Shown: one piece after another, positions 33,871 to 42,036 of the stretch
How the letters are laid out: every line of letters begins with the position of its first letter
How positions within the stretch are numbered: position 1 is the stretch's first letter
DNA from: Kerstersia gyiorum
GTDB taxonomy: Bacteria > Pseudomonadota > Gammaproteobacteria > Burkholderiales > Burkholderiaceae_B
Assembly: GCF_004216755.1 (NCBI RefSeq)
Contig: NZ_SGWZ01000001.1
Location: forward strand, 558,001 to 622,000
Direction: 5' to 3'
DNA: 64,000 nucleotides
Notes under the pieces: model-generated
The model's database searches: none
The model's input: only the letters and a program-made list of their open reading frames with translations
Told to the model about the DNA's origin: nothing
Program-made: the position numbers and the translations under genes

Positions 33871-35478
33871 TCAGAGTGAACGGCCCAGGATCAGGTCGGC
33901 GGCTTTTTCCGCGACGGCGATGACCGGCGCGTTGGTGTTGCCGCTGGGGATGTCCGGGAAGATGGAGGAATCGGCGACGCGCAGGCCGTCGATGCCATGC
34001 ACCCGCAGTTCCGTGTCGACCACGGCGCTGCGGGCATCCGGGCCCATGCGGCAGGTACCGATGGGATGGTAAGTGGTTTTGACGCCGCCCCTGACGAACT
34101 GTTCCAGCGCTGCAGGGTCGCTCAGCCAGTCAGGGTTGGGCGAGAAGATATCGCGCAGCAGGGGTTGCATGGTCTGGGTACCCAGGAACTGCAGCCCCAG
34201 GCGCACGGCGCGGATCTGGGCCGGCAGGTCGTCCGGGTGCGACAGGAAGTTGGCCTTGATGCGCGGCAATGCCGCCGGGTCGGCGCTGGAAAGCAGGACT
34301 TCCCCTTCGGAGCGCGGGCGCAGGTGGCCGACTTTCAGGGTCAGGCCATGGGTGCGGCCCTTGCCGACGCCGTCCGGGTCATCCCAGGTATCCAGAATGG
34401 GCAGGAAATGGATCTGCACATCGGGCCGTCCTTCGCCGTGGGTATCGACGAAGGCGCCGCCTTCCAGCACGTTGGAACTGACCGGGCCGGAGCGGAAGGC
34501 CAGCCATTCAATGCCGTTGCGGATGGCGTTCAAGCCGCTATCCTGACCATACAGGCTGACGGGTTCGCGGGTTTCGGCGTTGACCGACAGGTGCAGGTGG
34601 TCCTTGAAGTGCTGCCCCACCGGCAGGTCCTGCACGGGCGTGATGCCATGCTCCTTGAGGTGTGCCTCCGGGCCGATGCCGGAGAGCATCAGCAGCTTGG
34701 GCGAACCGATGGCGCCCGCGCAGACAATCACTTCGCGGCGCGCCTTGACCGTTACCGGGCTACCGTTGCCGCGCCGGTAGGTGACGCCTTCGGCGCGTTT
34801 GTTCTGGATATTGATTTTTTCCACCATGGCATCAAGGATCAGTTCGAACTGGCCTTTGCCCTGGATGGATTTCAGGTAGGTGCGCGAGGTGCTGGCGCGT
34901 TCGCCGCGCAGGGTGGTGGTCTGGTAATAGCCGACGCCCTGCTGCGATTTGCCATTGAAATCGTTGACGTAATCGAGCCCCAGTTCCTGGCCGGCGCGGA
35001 TGAATGCCATGGACAGCGGATGCCGGTAGCGGTTTTCGCTTACCGGCAACAGGCCGTCATTGCCATGGTATTCGCCAGTCAGGCTTTCATGCGCTTCGGC
35101 GCGCTTGAAATAAGGCAGCAGGTCGTCGAAGCCCCAGCCAGTGCATTGATGCTGCTGCGCCCAGGCGTCGTAATCTTCTCGATGGCCGCGCATGTAGATC
35201 ATGCCGTTGACCGAACTGCTGCCGCCCAGTACCTTGCCTTGCGCCACGATCATCGGGCGGTTCAGGGTTTCCGGGGCCGGGTCGGTCATGTAGGGCCAGG
35301 TTTTCTTGGCGATGATCTTGGCGACGCCCGCGGGCATGCGGATCATCAGGTTGTCGTCGCTGCCGCCCGCCTCCAGCAGCAGCACGCTGCCGCCACCGCG
35401 GCGGATGATCTGGGCGGCGATAACGGCGCCGGCGGAACCGGCACCGATAATGACGTAATCGAATTCCTGGCTGGACAT
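33871..35478 (-). CDS. GMC-family FAD-dependent alcohol dehydrogenase/oxidase
   Basis: A 535-residue glucose-methanol-choline oxidoreductase. The FAD dinucleotide loop is VIIGAGSAGAVIAAQI near the start. GMC signature 1 is at GGSSSVNGMIYMRGH and signature 2 at GAIGSPKLLMLSGIGP. The C-terminal active-site His is in TTYHPIGTCRMG, with the Asn of GNTNAPV nearby. It resembles choline dehydrogenase-like alcohol dehydrogenases (AlkJ type) rather than true BetA. It sits inside the hpa train directly upstream of an aryl-acetaldehyde dehydrogenase, so I infer an aryl-ethanol substrate such as 4-hydroxyphenylethanol (tyrosol) or 2-phenylethanol. The specific substrate is unproven. Confidence 0.85.
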   Translation of the reverse strand: MSSQEFDYVIIGAGSAGAVIAAQIIRRGGGSVLLLEAGGSDDNLMIRMPAGVAKIIAKKTWPYMTDPAPETLNRPMIVAQGKVLGGSSSVNGMIYMRGHREDYDAWAQQHQCTGWGFDDLLPYFKRAEAHESLTGEYHGNDGLLPVSENRYRHPLSMAFIRAGQELGLDYVNDFNGKSQQGVGYYQTTTLRGERASTSRTYLKSIQGKGQFELILDAMVEKINIQNKRAEGVTYRRGNGSPVTVKARREVIVCAGAIGSPKLLMLSGIGPEAHLKEHGITPVQDLPVGQHFKDHLHLSVNAETREPVSLYGQDSGLNAIRNGIEWLAFRSGPVSSNVLEGGAFVDTHGEGRPDVQIHFLPILDTWDDPDGVGKGRTHGLTLKVGHLRPRSEGEVLLSSADPAALPRIKANFLSHPDDLPAQIRAVRLGLQFLGTQTMQPLLRDIFSPNPDWLSDPAALEQFVRGGVKTTYHPIGTCRMGPDARSAVVDTELRVHGIDGLRVADSSIFPDIPSGNTNAPVIAVAEKAADLILGRSL

Positions 35479-35568
35479 GAATGTCTCCTGGGTTTCTCTT
35501 GCCGTCTTGTGGCGGCATCAAAGGTTAGCGCTGGGGGCAGCGGCCGAGAAGGCCGCTGCGTGGTGCCA

Positions 35569-36378
35569 TCAGTAGCCTGGGCCTGCGGGTTGTGCCGGTG
35601 CGGCGGTTTGGCCATTGCCCTGGAAACGGGCGGCCAGTTGGCCCAGCGCATTGGCGAGCAGGCTGGTATCCACGCCGACCGCAACGAAGGAGCAGCCCAG
35701 TTCCAGATAGCGCCGTGCCAGCGCCTCGTTGGCGGACAGAATGCCGGCAGCCTTGCCTGCCTTGACGATGCGGGCGATGCCATCTTCGATGGCGGCCTGC
35801 ACATCCGGGTGGCCGGGGTTGCCGCGATGGCCCATGGATGCCGACAGATCGGCGGGGCCGATGAAAACGCCATCGACGCCTTCGACGGCAGCGATTTCGT
35901 CGAGGTTTTGCAGTGCGGTCGGGGTTTCCACCTGCAGCAGCAGGCAGATTTCTTCATCGGCGCGGTTCAGGTAGTCCGGCACGGTGTTCCAGCGCGATGC
36001 GCGGGCCAGGGCAGCGCCGACGCCGCGAATGCCGTGCGGCGGGTAGCGCGTGGCACGCACCAGCTGGCGCGCCTGTTCGGCGTTTTCCACCATGGGTACC
36101 AGCAGGGTCTGCGTGCCGATGTCGAGCAGTTGCTTGATCAGTACGGCGTCGCCAGTGGCAGGACGCACGATGGGATGGCTGTGATAAGGCGCGACAGCCT
36201 GCAACTGCGCCAGCACGGCGCGCAGGTCGTTGGGGGCATGCTCGCCGTCGAGCAGCAGCCAGTCGAAGCCGGCGGTGGCGGCGATTTCCGCGCCATAGCC
36301 TTCTGCCAGCCCGACCCACAGGCCGATCTGCGGGCGGGTCTTGAGGTTCTTCTTGAAAGTATTGATGGGGAGATCCAT
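35569..36378 (-). CDS. hpaI: 4-Hydroxy-2-oxoheptane-1,7-dioate aldolase
   Basis: Class II metal-dependent pyruvate aldolase (HpcH/HpaI family) that splits 4-hydroxy-2-oxoheptanedioate into pyruvate and succinic semialdehyde. The 269-residue product starts MDLPINTFKKNL, as in HpaI. It contains GLWVGLAEGYGAEIAATAGF, the LLLDGEHAPND catalytic segment and the metal-site region LLQVETPTALQN...GVFIGPADLSASMG. It lies 10 bases after hpaH, and 90 bases before the GMC gene. The start at 36378 is chosen over an upstream frame extension by alignment with family N-termini. Confidence 0.95.
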   Translation of the reverse strand: MDLPINTFKKNLKTRPQIGLWVGLAEGYGAEIAATAGFDWLLLDGEHAPNDLRAVLAQLQAVAPYHSHPIVRPATGDAVLIKQLLDIGTQTLLVPMVENAEQARQLVRATRYPPHGIRGVGAALARASRWNTVPDYLNRADEEICLLLQVETPTALQNLDEIAAVEGVDGVFIGPADLSASMGHRGNPGHPDVQAAIEDGIARIVKAGKAAGILSANEALARRYLELGCSFVAVGVDTSLLANALGQLAARFQGNGQTAAPAQPAGPGY

Positions 36379-36388
36379 GCTGCGTACC

Positions 36389-37192
36389 TCAGACGAAACG
36401 GAAGGCGATGGAGCCCAGCAGGTCGTAGTCGACATGGAAGGTATCGCCCGCGCTGCCCGAAACCGGGCGGGTGAAGGAGCCGCCCAGGATGGTCTGGCCC
36501 GCTTCCAGCGTAACACCATACGGCGCCAGTTTATTGGCCAGCCAGGCCACGCCTTTGGCAGGGTGGTTGAGCACGGCGGCGGAGACGCCGGATTCCTCGA
36601 TCACGCCATTGCGGTAGAGGATGGCTGGTACGCGGCGCAGGTCGATATCGTTGGGGCGCACGGGGCGGCCGCCCATCACGATGCCGGCGTTGGCGGCATT
36701 GTCGGAAATGGTGTCGAAGACCTTGCGGGTCACCTTGGTTTCCGGGTCGATCTGGTGGATACGCGCGTCGATGATTTCCAGCGCGGGCACCACGTATTCA
36801 GTCGCGTCCAGTACGTCGAAAATGGTGCAGCCGGGGCCGCGCAGCGGCTTGCCGAGGATGAAGGCCAGTTCGACTTCCACACGCGGCACGATGAAGCGGC
36901 TGATGGGAATGTCGGAACCTTCCTCGAACACCATGTCGTCGAGCAGCGCGCCGTAATCCGGCTCGGTGATGTTGGACGACACCTGCATGGCACGCGAGGT
37001 CAGGCCGATTTTGTGGCCGACCAGGCGGCGCCCGTCGGCGATCTTCTTGGCCACCCAGGCGCGCTGGATGGCGTAGGCGTCTTCAATGGTGATGCCGGGA
37101 TATTCCAGCGAGAACTGGCGGATTTGCTTGCCGCTGCGCTCGGCCTCGTCGAGGCGGGCGGCGGCTTGTTCGATGATGTCGGAAGAGAGCAT
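36389..37192 (-). CDS. hpaH: 2-Oxo-hept-4-ene-1,7-dioate hydratase
   Basis: A 267-residue hydratase of the FAH-like HpcG/HpaH family. It adds water to 2-oxo-hept-4-ene-1,7-dioate to give the substrate of HpaI. Recognisable parts are the IEDAYAIQRAWVAKKIADG helix, GHKIGLTSRAMQ, the metal-binding RVEVELAFILGKPL (Glu residues) and GGSFTRPVSGSAGDTFHVDY near the C-terminus. It stands between hpaF (41-base gap) and hpaI (10-base gap) in the meta-cleavage operon. Confidence 0.95.
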   Translation of the reverse strand: MLSSDIIEQAAARLDEAERSGKQIRQFSLEYPGITIEDAYAIQRAWVAKKIADGRRLVGHKIGLTSRAMQVSSNITEPDYGALLDDMVFEEGSDIPISRFIVPRVEVELAFILGKPLRGPGCTIFDVLDATEYVVPALEIIDARIHQIDPETKVTRKVFDTISDNAANAGIVMGGRPVRPNDIDLRRVPAILYRNGVIEESGVSAAVLNHPAKGVAWLANKLAPYGVTLEAGQTILGGSFTRPVSGSAGDTFHVDYDLLGSIAFRFV

Positions 37193-37233
37193 GGAATGGA
37201 AGCGGTAAAAGGGCTAGGCGCGCGGGTCTGGTA

Positions 37234-37641
37234 TCAGCCCTTGGCGAACAGGGGGTGCAGGCTGCTGTGCTTGGCGTCGTAGACCTGGCCGGTGCCTTCG
37301 TCTATCTGCAGCGTGACGCCGACGGGGCGTTGCGCCAGGACGCTGTCGAAATGGCGGCGCAATATGGCCAGCAGGGCGTCGCCGACCTGCTTGTGGACCA
37401 GGCTGCTGCGGCCGGAACCCATGCGCAGGTTGGCATAGCAGAAGCCGTAGTCACCCTTGCCGTCGGCCACTGCCGAATAGGCAGCCGGGTAGGCCAGCAC
37501 GCGTGTGCCGCCCTTGGGGAAAACCGCCTTGCCCTGTTCGTCGCGCTGTTCCAGCATGGTGTCGGCCAGGTCGCGGCAGACGGCACCGATATCGGCGTCG
37601 CGTTCCAGGTCAGGGGTGAAAAGCAGTACGAGGTGAGGCAT
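37234..37641 (-). CDS. hpaF: 5-Carboxymethyl-2-hydroxymuconate isomerase
   Basis: A 135-residue tautomerase-fold enzyme (CHMI) that isomerises 5-carboxymethyl-2-hydroxymuconate to the oxo form that is then decarboxylated. It starts MPHLVLLFTPDLE; the Pro after the initiator Met is the catalytic base once Met is removed. The length is close to that of E. coli HpcD (126). A strong hairpin lies just upstream, between it and hpaD. Confidence 0.93.
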   Translation of the reverse strand: MPHLVLLFTPDLERDADIGAVCRDLADTMLEQRDEQGKAVFPKGGTRVLAYPAAYSAVADGKGDYGFCYANLRMGSGRSSLVHKQVGDALLAILRRHFDSVLAQRPVGVTLQIDEGTGQVYDAKHSSLHPLFAKG

Positions 37642-37671
37642 GGCGAAATCCGCGCAGAGAGATAAAGGAAG

Positions 37672-37695
37672 CCGGGAAGCCTGTAGGCTTCCCGG
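37672..37695 (-). other. Perfect 10-bp hairpin between hpaD and hpaF
   Basis: CCGGGAAGCC-TGTA-GGCTTCCCGG is a perfect stem with a 4-base loop, lying within the 63-base spacer inside the operon, 10 bases after the hpaD stop on the minus strand. It could be an attenuating terminator or a 3'-end-stabilising element. The bases after it on the minus strand (CTTCCTTTATCT) are pyrimidine-rich. Confidence 0.6.
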
Positions 37696-37704
37696 TGCGT
37701 GGCA

Positions 37705-38628
37705 TCAGAGGCGGGCGGAGGCCGGCACGTAGGCCTGCTGGTTGGCCTGGGCTTCCGGGATCGAGGCCCCGGTCTGCGGCGTCACGGGGAAAATGGCGTT
37801 GATCTGGCCGGTGCCCGAGGACGGGAAGTACGGCGTGACCACTTCGGCATGGCCGTCATACTCGGACCAGCCCAGCGCGCCCAGCAGCATGGCGGTGTCG
37901 TGCATGAAGCCTTCGCCATGGCCCTTGGAGGCGTACTCGGGCAGCATGGCGCAGAAGTCCTGCCATTGGCCGCGTTCCCACATGCGGACGACTTCCTCGT
38001 CCAGCGTGCCCAGGAAGGGGCTCCAGATCTTGTCCGAGAAATCGGGCGCCAGGCCGTTCTGGGCGAAGCGGTGCGAGAGTGAACCGCTGGCGAAGAAGGC
38101 GACGGTGCCGTCATAGTGGTCTTCCACGGCCTTGCGGAAGGCCCAGCCCAGGCGTGCGCTGTCGTTCAGGAAGTGCACGGTACACAGCGCGGACACGGAG
38201 ATCACCTTGAAGTGCTGGTCCGCGTTCATGTAGCGCATCGGCACCAGCGTGCCGTATTCCGGGCCCAGCGTGGTCTTGTCGTGCGCCAGGGTTTCAATGC
38301 CGTACTCGCGGCCGACCTTCGCCAGAATCTGGCCCAGCTCCGGGTTGCCGGGAAACTCGTACTGCATGTTGCTGATGAAGTGCGGCAGTTCGTTGCTGGT
38401 GTAGTTGCCCTTGAAGTGGGGCGCGCAGTTGATGTGATAGCCGGCGTTGACCAGCCAGTGCGTATCGAACACCACGATGGTATCCACGCCCAGCTCGCGG
38501 CAGCGGCGGCCGATTTCAATGTGGCCGTCGATGGCGGACTGGCGGAAACCCTTGCGGGGGCCGTCCAGCTCGCTCAGATACATGGACGGAACGTGGGTGA
38601 TTTTTGCAGCCAGTGCGAGTTTGCCCAT
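37705..38628 (-). CDS. hpaD: 3,4-Dihydroxyphenylacetate 2,3-dioxygenase
   Basis: Extradiol ring-cleavage dioxygenase (LigB-type class III, HpcB/HpaD) that opens homoprotocatechuate to 5-carboxymethyl-2-hydroxymuconate semialdehyde. The 307-residue product shows ITHVPSMYLSELDGPRKG near the N-terminus (metal His-12) and VVFDTHWLVNAGYHINC in the centre. A conserved SGSLSHRFAQNGLAPDF segment follows. Fe(II) is the usual metal. It follows hpaE (110-base gap containing hairpins) and precedes hpaF. Confidence 0.95.
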   Translation of the reverse strand: MGKLALAAKITHVPSMYLSELDGPRKGFRQSAIDGHIEIGRRCRELGVDTIVVFDTHWLVNAGYHINCAPHFKGNYTSNELPHFISNMQYEFPGNPELGQILAKVGREYGIETLAHDKTTLGPEYGTLVPMRYMNADQHFKVISVSALCTVHFLNDSARLGWAFRKAVEDHYDGTVAFFASGSLSHRFAQNGLAPDFSDKIWSPFLGTLDEEVVRMWERGQWQDFCAMLPEYASKGHGEGFMHDTAMLLGALGWSEYDGHAEVVTPYFPSSGTGQINAIFPVTPQTGASIPEAQANQQAYVPASARL

Positions 38629-38640
38629 AACTGTCTCCTT

Positions 38641-38658
38641 CCTTGCCGGACGGCAAGG
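38641..38658 (-). other. Hairpin between hpaE and hpaD
   Basis: CCTTGCC-GGAC-GGCAAGG forms a perfect 7-bp stem with a 4-base loop, close to the hpaD start. A second potential stem, CGGCCCG...CGGGCCG, spans the rest of the spacer. Function unknown; it is one of three hairpin-bearing spacers in this operon. Confidence 0.45.
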
Positions 38659-38738
38659 CCTGCCCTGTCATCTGTCGGTTCGGCCCGGCCCCGGCAGGGC
38701 ACAGGGCGGGCCGTTTTCAGCGCTGTGGATACAGCGTA

Positions 38739-40205
38739 TCAGACTCCCCAGCGGGGAATGTGATGGCTGCCCATGGAAATGCACACGTTCTTGATCTCGG
38801 TAAAGACTTCGAAGCTATAGTCGCCGCCTTCGCGTCCCGTGCCGGATGCCTTGACTCCGCCGAAGGGCTGGCGCAGGTCGCGTACGTTCTGGCTGTTGAT
38901 GAAGACCATGCCGGCTTCGATGCCGCGCGCCAGGCGGTGCGCCTTGCCGATATCCTGGGTCCAGATATAGGACGCCAGGCCGTATTCCACGTCGTTGGCC
39001 AGGCGCAGGGCCTCGGCTTCGTCCTTGAACTTCATCAGGCAGACCACCGGCCCGAAGATTTCTTCCTGGGCGATGCGCATGCGGTTGTCCACGTCGGCGA
39101 ATACCGTCGGCTGAATGAACTGGCCGTTCTTCAGGTGCTCGGGCAGGTTGGCCGGGCGCTCCAGGCCGCCGGCCAGCAGGTTGGCGCCTTCTTCGATACC
39201 GATGCGGATGTAGCCCGTGACCTTGTCGTAGTGCTGCTTGGTGATCATCGAGCCGACCTGGGTTTTGGGGTCCTGCGGATCGCCGACCAGCAGGCGCTTG
39301 GCGCGCGCGGCGAATTCGGCCACGAACTCGTCGTAGACCGATTCCTGAATGAAGATGCGGCTGCCGGCGGTGCAGCGCTCGCCATTGAGCGAGAAAATGG
39401 TGAACAGGGCGGCATCCAGCGCGCGGTTCAGGTCGGCGTCGGCGAACACCAGCACCGGCGACTTGCCGCCCAGTTCCATCGAATACTTCTTCAGGCCGGC
39501 GTTGCTCATGATGCGGCGGCCGGTGGCCGTGCCGCCGGTAAAGGAGATGGCACGCACGTCGGGGTGCTGCACCAGCGGTTCGCCCGCCTGGGCGCCATAG
39601 CCCTGGATGACGTTGAACACGCCCGGAGGAATGCCGGCTTCATGTGCCAGGCGGCCCAGTTCATTGGCGGTCAGCGGCGACAGTTCGCTCATCTTCAGGA
39701 CAGCGGTGTTGCCCAGCGCCAGACACGGTGCGGTCTTCCAGGTGGCCGTCATGAAGGGCACGTTCCAGGGCGACACCAGCGCGCACACGCCCACCGGCTG
39801 GTGCAGCGTGTAGTTCAGCATCTGGTCGTCGACCGGATAGGTATGGCCGTTCACGCGGGTGCACACTTCGGCGAAGAAGTTGAAGTTGTGCGAAGCGCGC
39901 GGGATCAGTACGTTGCGGGTCTGGTGGATGGGCAGGCCGGTGTCCAGCGTTTCCAGTTCCGCGATGCGGCCGACGTTTTCGTCGATCAGGTCGCCCAGGC
40001 GGCGCATCAGGCGGGCGCGTTCCTTGGCAGGCGTGGCAGCCCAGCCCGGGAAGGCGGCCTTGGCGGCGGCCACGGCGGCATTGACTTCCTCGGCACCGCC
40101 ACTGGCGACTTCGCCGATGGCTTCGTTGGTGGCCGGGTTGTAGTTGGTGAAGGTTTCCTTGCTTTCGACCTCTTGGCCGTTGATCCAGTGCTTGATCATG
40201 CTCAT
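38739..40205 (-). CDS. hpaE: 5-Carboxymethyl-2-hydroxymuconate semialdehyde dehydrogenase
   Basis: A 488-residue NAD-dependent aldehyde dehydrogenase (HpcC/HpaE) that oxidises the ring-cleavage product to 5-carboxymethyl-2-hydroxymuconate. The catalytic Cys lies in LNGERCTAGSRIF and the Glu in MELGGKSPVLVFADAD; the cofactor-binding motif is FTGGTATGRRI. The start MSMIKHWINGQEVESKETF resembles HpaE of enterobacteria. It lies between hpaG2 and hpaD, the typical order. Confidence 0.95.
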   Translation of the reverse strand: MSMIKHWINGQEVESKETFTNYNPATNEAIGEVASGGAEEVNAAVAAAKAAFPGWAATPAKERARLMRRLGDLIDENVGRIAELETLDTGLPIHQTRNVLIPRASHNFNFFAEVCTRVNGHTYPVDDQMLNYTLHQPVGVCALVSPWNVPFMTATWKTAPCLALGNTAVLKMSELSPLTANELGRLAHEAGIPPGVFNVIQGYGAQAGEPLVQHPDVRAISFTGGTATGRRIMSNAGLKKYSMELGGKSPVLVFADADLNRALDAALFTIFSLNGERCTAGSRIFIQESVYDEFVAEFAARAKRLLVGDPQDPKTQVGSMITKQHYDKVTGYIRIGIEEGANLLAGGLERPANLPEHLKNGQFIQPTVFADVDNRMRIAQEEIFGPVVCLMKFKDEAEALRLANDVEYGLASYIWTQDIGKAHRLARGIEAGMVFINSQNVRDLRQPFGGVKASGTGREGGDYSFEVFTEIKNVCISMGSHHIPRWGV

Positions 40206-40299
40206 GTCGATATCCTGTGGGGTGGCGGGGGCGCCAGGCTCATGCCGGCGCGCCGTTTGAAAAACGCCGGCTCGGGGCCGGGCTGTTCCAGTACTGCGA

Positions 40300-40362
40300 G
40301 GAGCGCGGGCGCTCCGTTCGGTGCATCGTGTTGCCTGCGGCTTGCCGGGGCTGGCCGCAGGC
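40300..40362 (-). other. Two hairpins between hpaG2 and hpaE
   Basis: GGAGCG-CGGG-CGCTCC (40300-40315) and GCCTGCGG...CCGCAGGC (40333-40340 with 40355-40362) are both self-complementary. They occupy the 169-base spacer inside the operon; no gene is visible there. They may set relative transcript levels across the operon. Confidence 0.45.
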
Positions 40363-40374
40363 GGGTGCTGCGGT

Positions 40375-41151
40375 TCAGCGATTGTGCTTGGCGAAGAAAT
40401 CGCTTTCGCTGACGATGAAGTTCACCAGGCGGCCCACGCCTTCGACTTCGGTGACGACCTCATCGCCCGGCTTCACGTCCGACAGTCCTTCCGGCGTGCC
40501 CGTGGCGATCATGTCGCCCGGCAGCAGGGTCATGAAGCTGGAGAAGTATTCGATCAGCGTCGGGATGTCGAAAATCATATCCGCCGTCGTGCCTTCCTGG
40601 CGCAGCTCGCCGTTGACCCAGGTGCGCAGCGTCAGCGCGGCCGGGTTGGGCACATCGGCGGCATCCACGATCCACGGACCCACCGGCGTGGTGGCGTCGC
40701 GGTTCTTCACGCGCAGATTGGGACGGTAGTAGTTTTCCAGGTAGTCGCGGATGGCGTAGTCGTTGCAGACGGTATAGCCCGCCAGGTATTCCAGCGCGTC
40801 TTCCTTGCGCACGTTGCGCGCCGGCTTGCCGATGACGGCCACCAGTTCGCACTCATAGTGCATGTATTCGACGTTGTCGGGGCGCCAGGTCTGCTGGCGG
40901 TGGCCGGTATAGGTATTGGGTGCCTTGACGAAGGCCAGCGGCTCCGTGGGCGGCTTGAAGGCCAGCTCGCGGGCGTGGTCGGCGTAGTTCAGGCCCAGTG
41001 CGAACATGCTGCCGCTGGCGGGCGGCAGCCATTCGACGTCCTGTTCTGCCAGGCGCGTGCCGTCCTGCAGCACGGCTTCGATCTTGCCGCCGATATCCTC
41101 GACGGTGACATGGACGGGCTGGCCCTGGTGACGGATGATGGCGCGTTTCAT
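40375..41151 (-). CDS. hpaG2: Homoprotocatechuate pathway isomerase/decarboxylase subunit HpaG2
   Basis: A 258-residue fumarylacetoacetate-hydrolase-fold protein. Residues such as FALGLNYADHARELAF, the metal-binding ECELVAVIGKPARNV (Glu) and LRVKNRDATTPVGPW match the decarboxylase half of E. coli HpaG, which decarboxylates 5-oxopent-3-ene-1,2,5-tricarboxylate. The start at MKRAIIRHQG aligns with that half. Only one base separates the hpaG1 stop from this ATG, so the two subunits are coupled. In E. coli the two halves are fused; here they are separate genes. Confidence 0.93.
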   Translation of the reverse strand: MKRAIIRHQGQPVHVTVEDIGGKIEAVLQDGTRLAEQDVEWLPPASGSMFALGLNYADHARELAFKPPTEPLAFVKAPNTYTGHRQQTWRPDNVEYMHYECELVAVIGKPARNVRKEDALEYLAGYTVCNDYAIRDYLENYYRPNLRVKNRDATTPVGPWIVDAADVPNPAALTLRTWVNGELRQEGTTADMIFDIPTLIEYFSSFMTLLPGDMIATGTPEGLSDVKPGDEVVTEVEGVGRLVNFIVSESDFFAKHNR

Positions 41152-41152
41152 G

Positions 41153-41833
41153 TCAGTGGTTCTCCTGTTCCTGCACGATGACGTTGCGCAGTTTGCCCAG
41201 GCCGTCGATCTCGACGATGACTTCGTCACCGGGTTCGACGTCCACGCGGCCTTCCGGCGTGCCGGTGATCAGCACGTCGCCTTCGTTGAGCGTCATGAAT
41301 TCGCTCAGCGTTTCGATCAGTTCGGGGATGGTGCGCACCCAGTTCGCCGTCGAGTTCTGCTGGCGCAGTTCGCCGTTGACAAACACGCGCAGGCCGAGCT
41401 GGTTGACGTCAGCGATGTCGGCGGCAGGCACCAGGGCCGGGCCGATGGCGCAGAAGCCGTCGCGGCATTTCGCCTTGACTGCCGGACGGTAATAGCTGTC
41501 CTCGGGCAGGCTGAATTCATTGACGATGACGTAGCCGGCCACGTGCGACATGGCATCGGCGGCCTTGACGCGGCTGGCGCGCTTGCCGATCACCACGCCC
41601 AGCGCCGGGCCGGGCTGCAGGCGGGCGTCCGCAGGCTTGGCGACCTGGCCGCCATCCTGGTTGCGCGTATTTGGCGTCTTGATGAACAGCACGGGTTTGA
41701 CCGGCGGACGCTGATAGGGCGGCTGCTGGAATTCTTCCAGGCGGCTGTCGAGCAGTCCGCGATAGTTCAGGGCGATGCCGAACAGGGTGCCACGCGTGGC
41801 GTCGCTGAGCGGGGTATGGGTCGATGATGTCAT
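41153..41833 (-). CDS. hpaG1: Homoprotocatechuate pathway isomerase/decarboxylase subunit HpaG1
   Basis: A 226-residue FAH-fold protein corresponding to the N-terminal half of bifunctional HpaG. It has TLFGIALNYRGLLDSRLEEF, LGVVIGKRASRV (metal-site region), NEFSLPEDSYYRPAVKAKCRDGFC and TGTPEGRVDVEPGDEV. With HpaG2 it performs the decarboxylation/isomerisation step that yields 2-oxo-hept-ene-dioate. It is the first gene of the minus-strand train, directly behind a good promoter with an overlapping palindromic operator. The start at MTSSTHTPL is the first ATG after that promoter with a consistent family N-terminus. Confidence 0.92.
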   Translation of the reverse strand: MTSSTHTPLSDATRGTLFGIALNYRGLLDSRLEEFQQPPYQRPPVKPVLFIKTPNTRNQDGGQVAKPADARLQPGPALGVVIGKRASRVKAADAMSHVAGYVIVNEFSLPEDSYYRPAVKAKCRDGFCAIGPALVPAADIADVNQLGLRVFVNGELRQQNSTANWVRTIPELIETLSEFMTLNEGDVLITGTPEGRVDVEPGDEVIVEIDGLGKLRNVIVQEQENH

Positions 41834-41914
41834 GGGTGCTCCGAGCCCGGCTTGTCCCGCAGGTTTCCCTGGCTGGTGAGAGGCTGGCAAGCCGCCGGGC
41901 ATGTGCCTCATTTA

Positions 41915-41928
41915 ATTAACATGTTAAT
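41915..41928. promoter_or_regulatory. Palindromic operator ATTAACATGTTAAT (probable HpaR site)
   Basis: A perfect 14-bp palindrome located immediately downstream of the hpaG1 -10 box, where a bound repressor would block initiation. MarR-family repressors bind palindromes of this size. A near-identical palindrome overlaps the divergent dctP promoter. Assignment to HpaR is by context. Confidence 0.75.
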
Positions 41929-41929
41929 C

Positions 41930-41959
41930 ATTATGGAGACGGCGCGGATGCGTTGTCAA
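41930..41959 (-). promoter_or_regulatory. Sigma70-type promoter of the hpaG1 operon
   Basis: On the minus strand TTGACA (complement of 41954-41959) is followed after 18 bases by CATAAT (complement of 41930-41935). The consensus match is 6/6 and 5/6. The palindrome at 41915-41928 begins one base after the -10 box. Confidence 0.8.
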
Positions 41960-42007
41960 CCATGCATGAAAGGGGGGCGGGTTATCCCTTAGGCGGCTAG
42001 AATCCTA

Positions 42008-42036
42008 TTGACACCAAAACACCAAGTAATTAACTT
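42008..42036 (+). promoter_or_regulatory. Sigma70-type promoter of the dctPQM operon
   Basis: TTGACA at 42008-42013 is a perfect -35 box; TAACTT at 42031-42036 follows after 17 bases as the -10. The -10 hexamer is embedded in the palindromic operator at 42029-42042, so repressor and polymerase would compete directly. Confidence 0.75.

Noticed and set aside
33871..35478. Calling the GMC protein choline dehydrogenase (betA) with the next gene as betB
   Set aside because: No betI or choline transporter is present, the aldehyde dehydrogenase resembles FeaB, and both lie in an HPA catabolic train.
30654..36474. Long plus-strand frames of 703 and 825 codons opposite gabD, GMC and hpaI genes
   Set aside because: Gly/Ala/Asp/Val-rich shadow translations; the minus-strand enzymes carry complete catalytic motifs.
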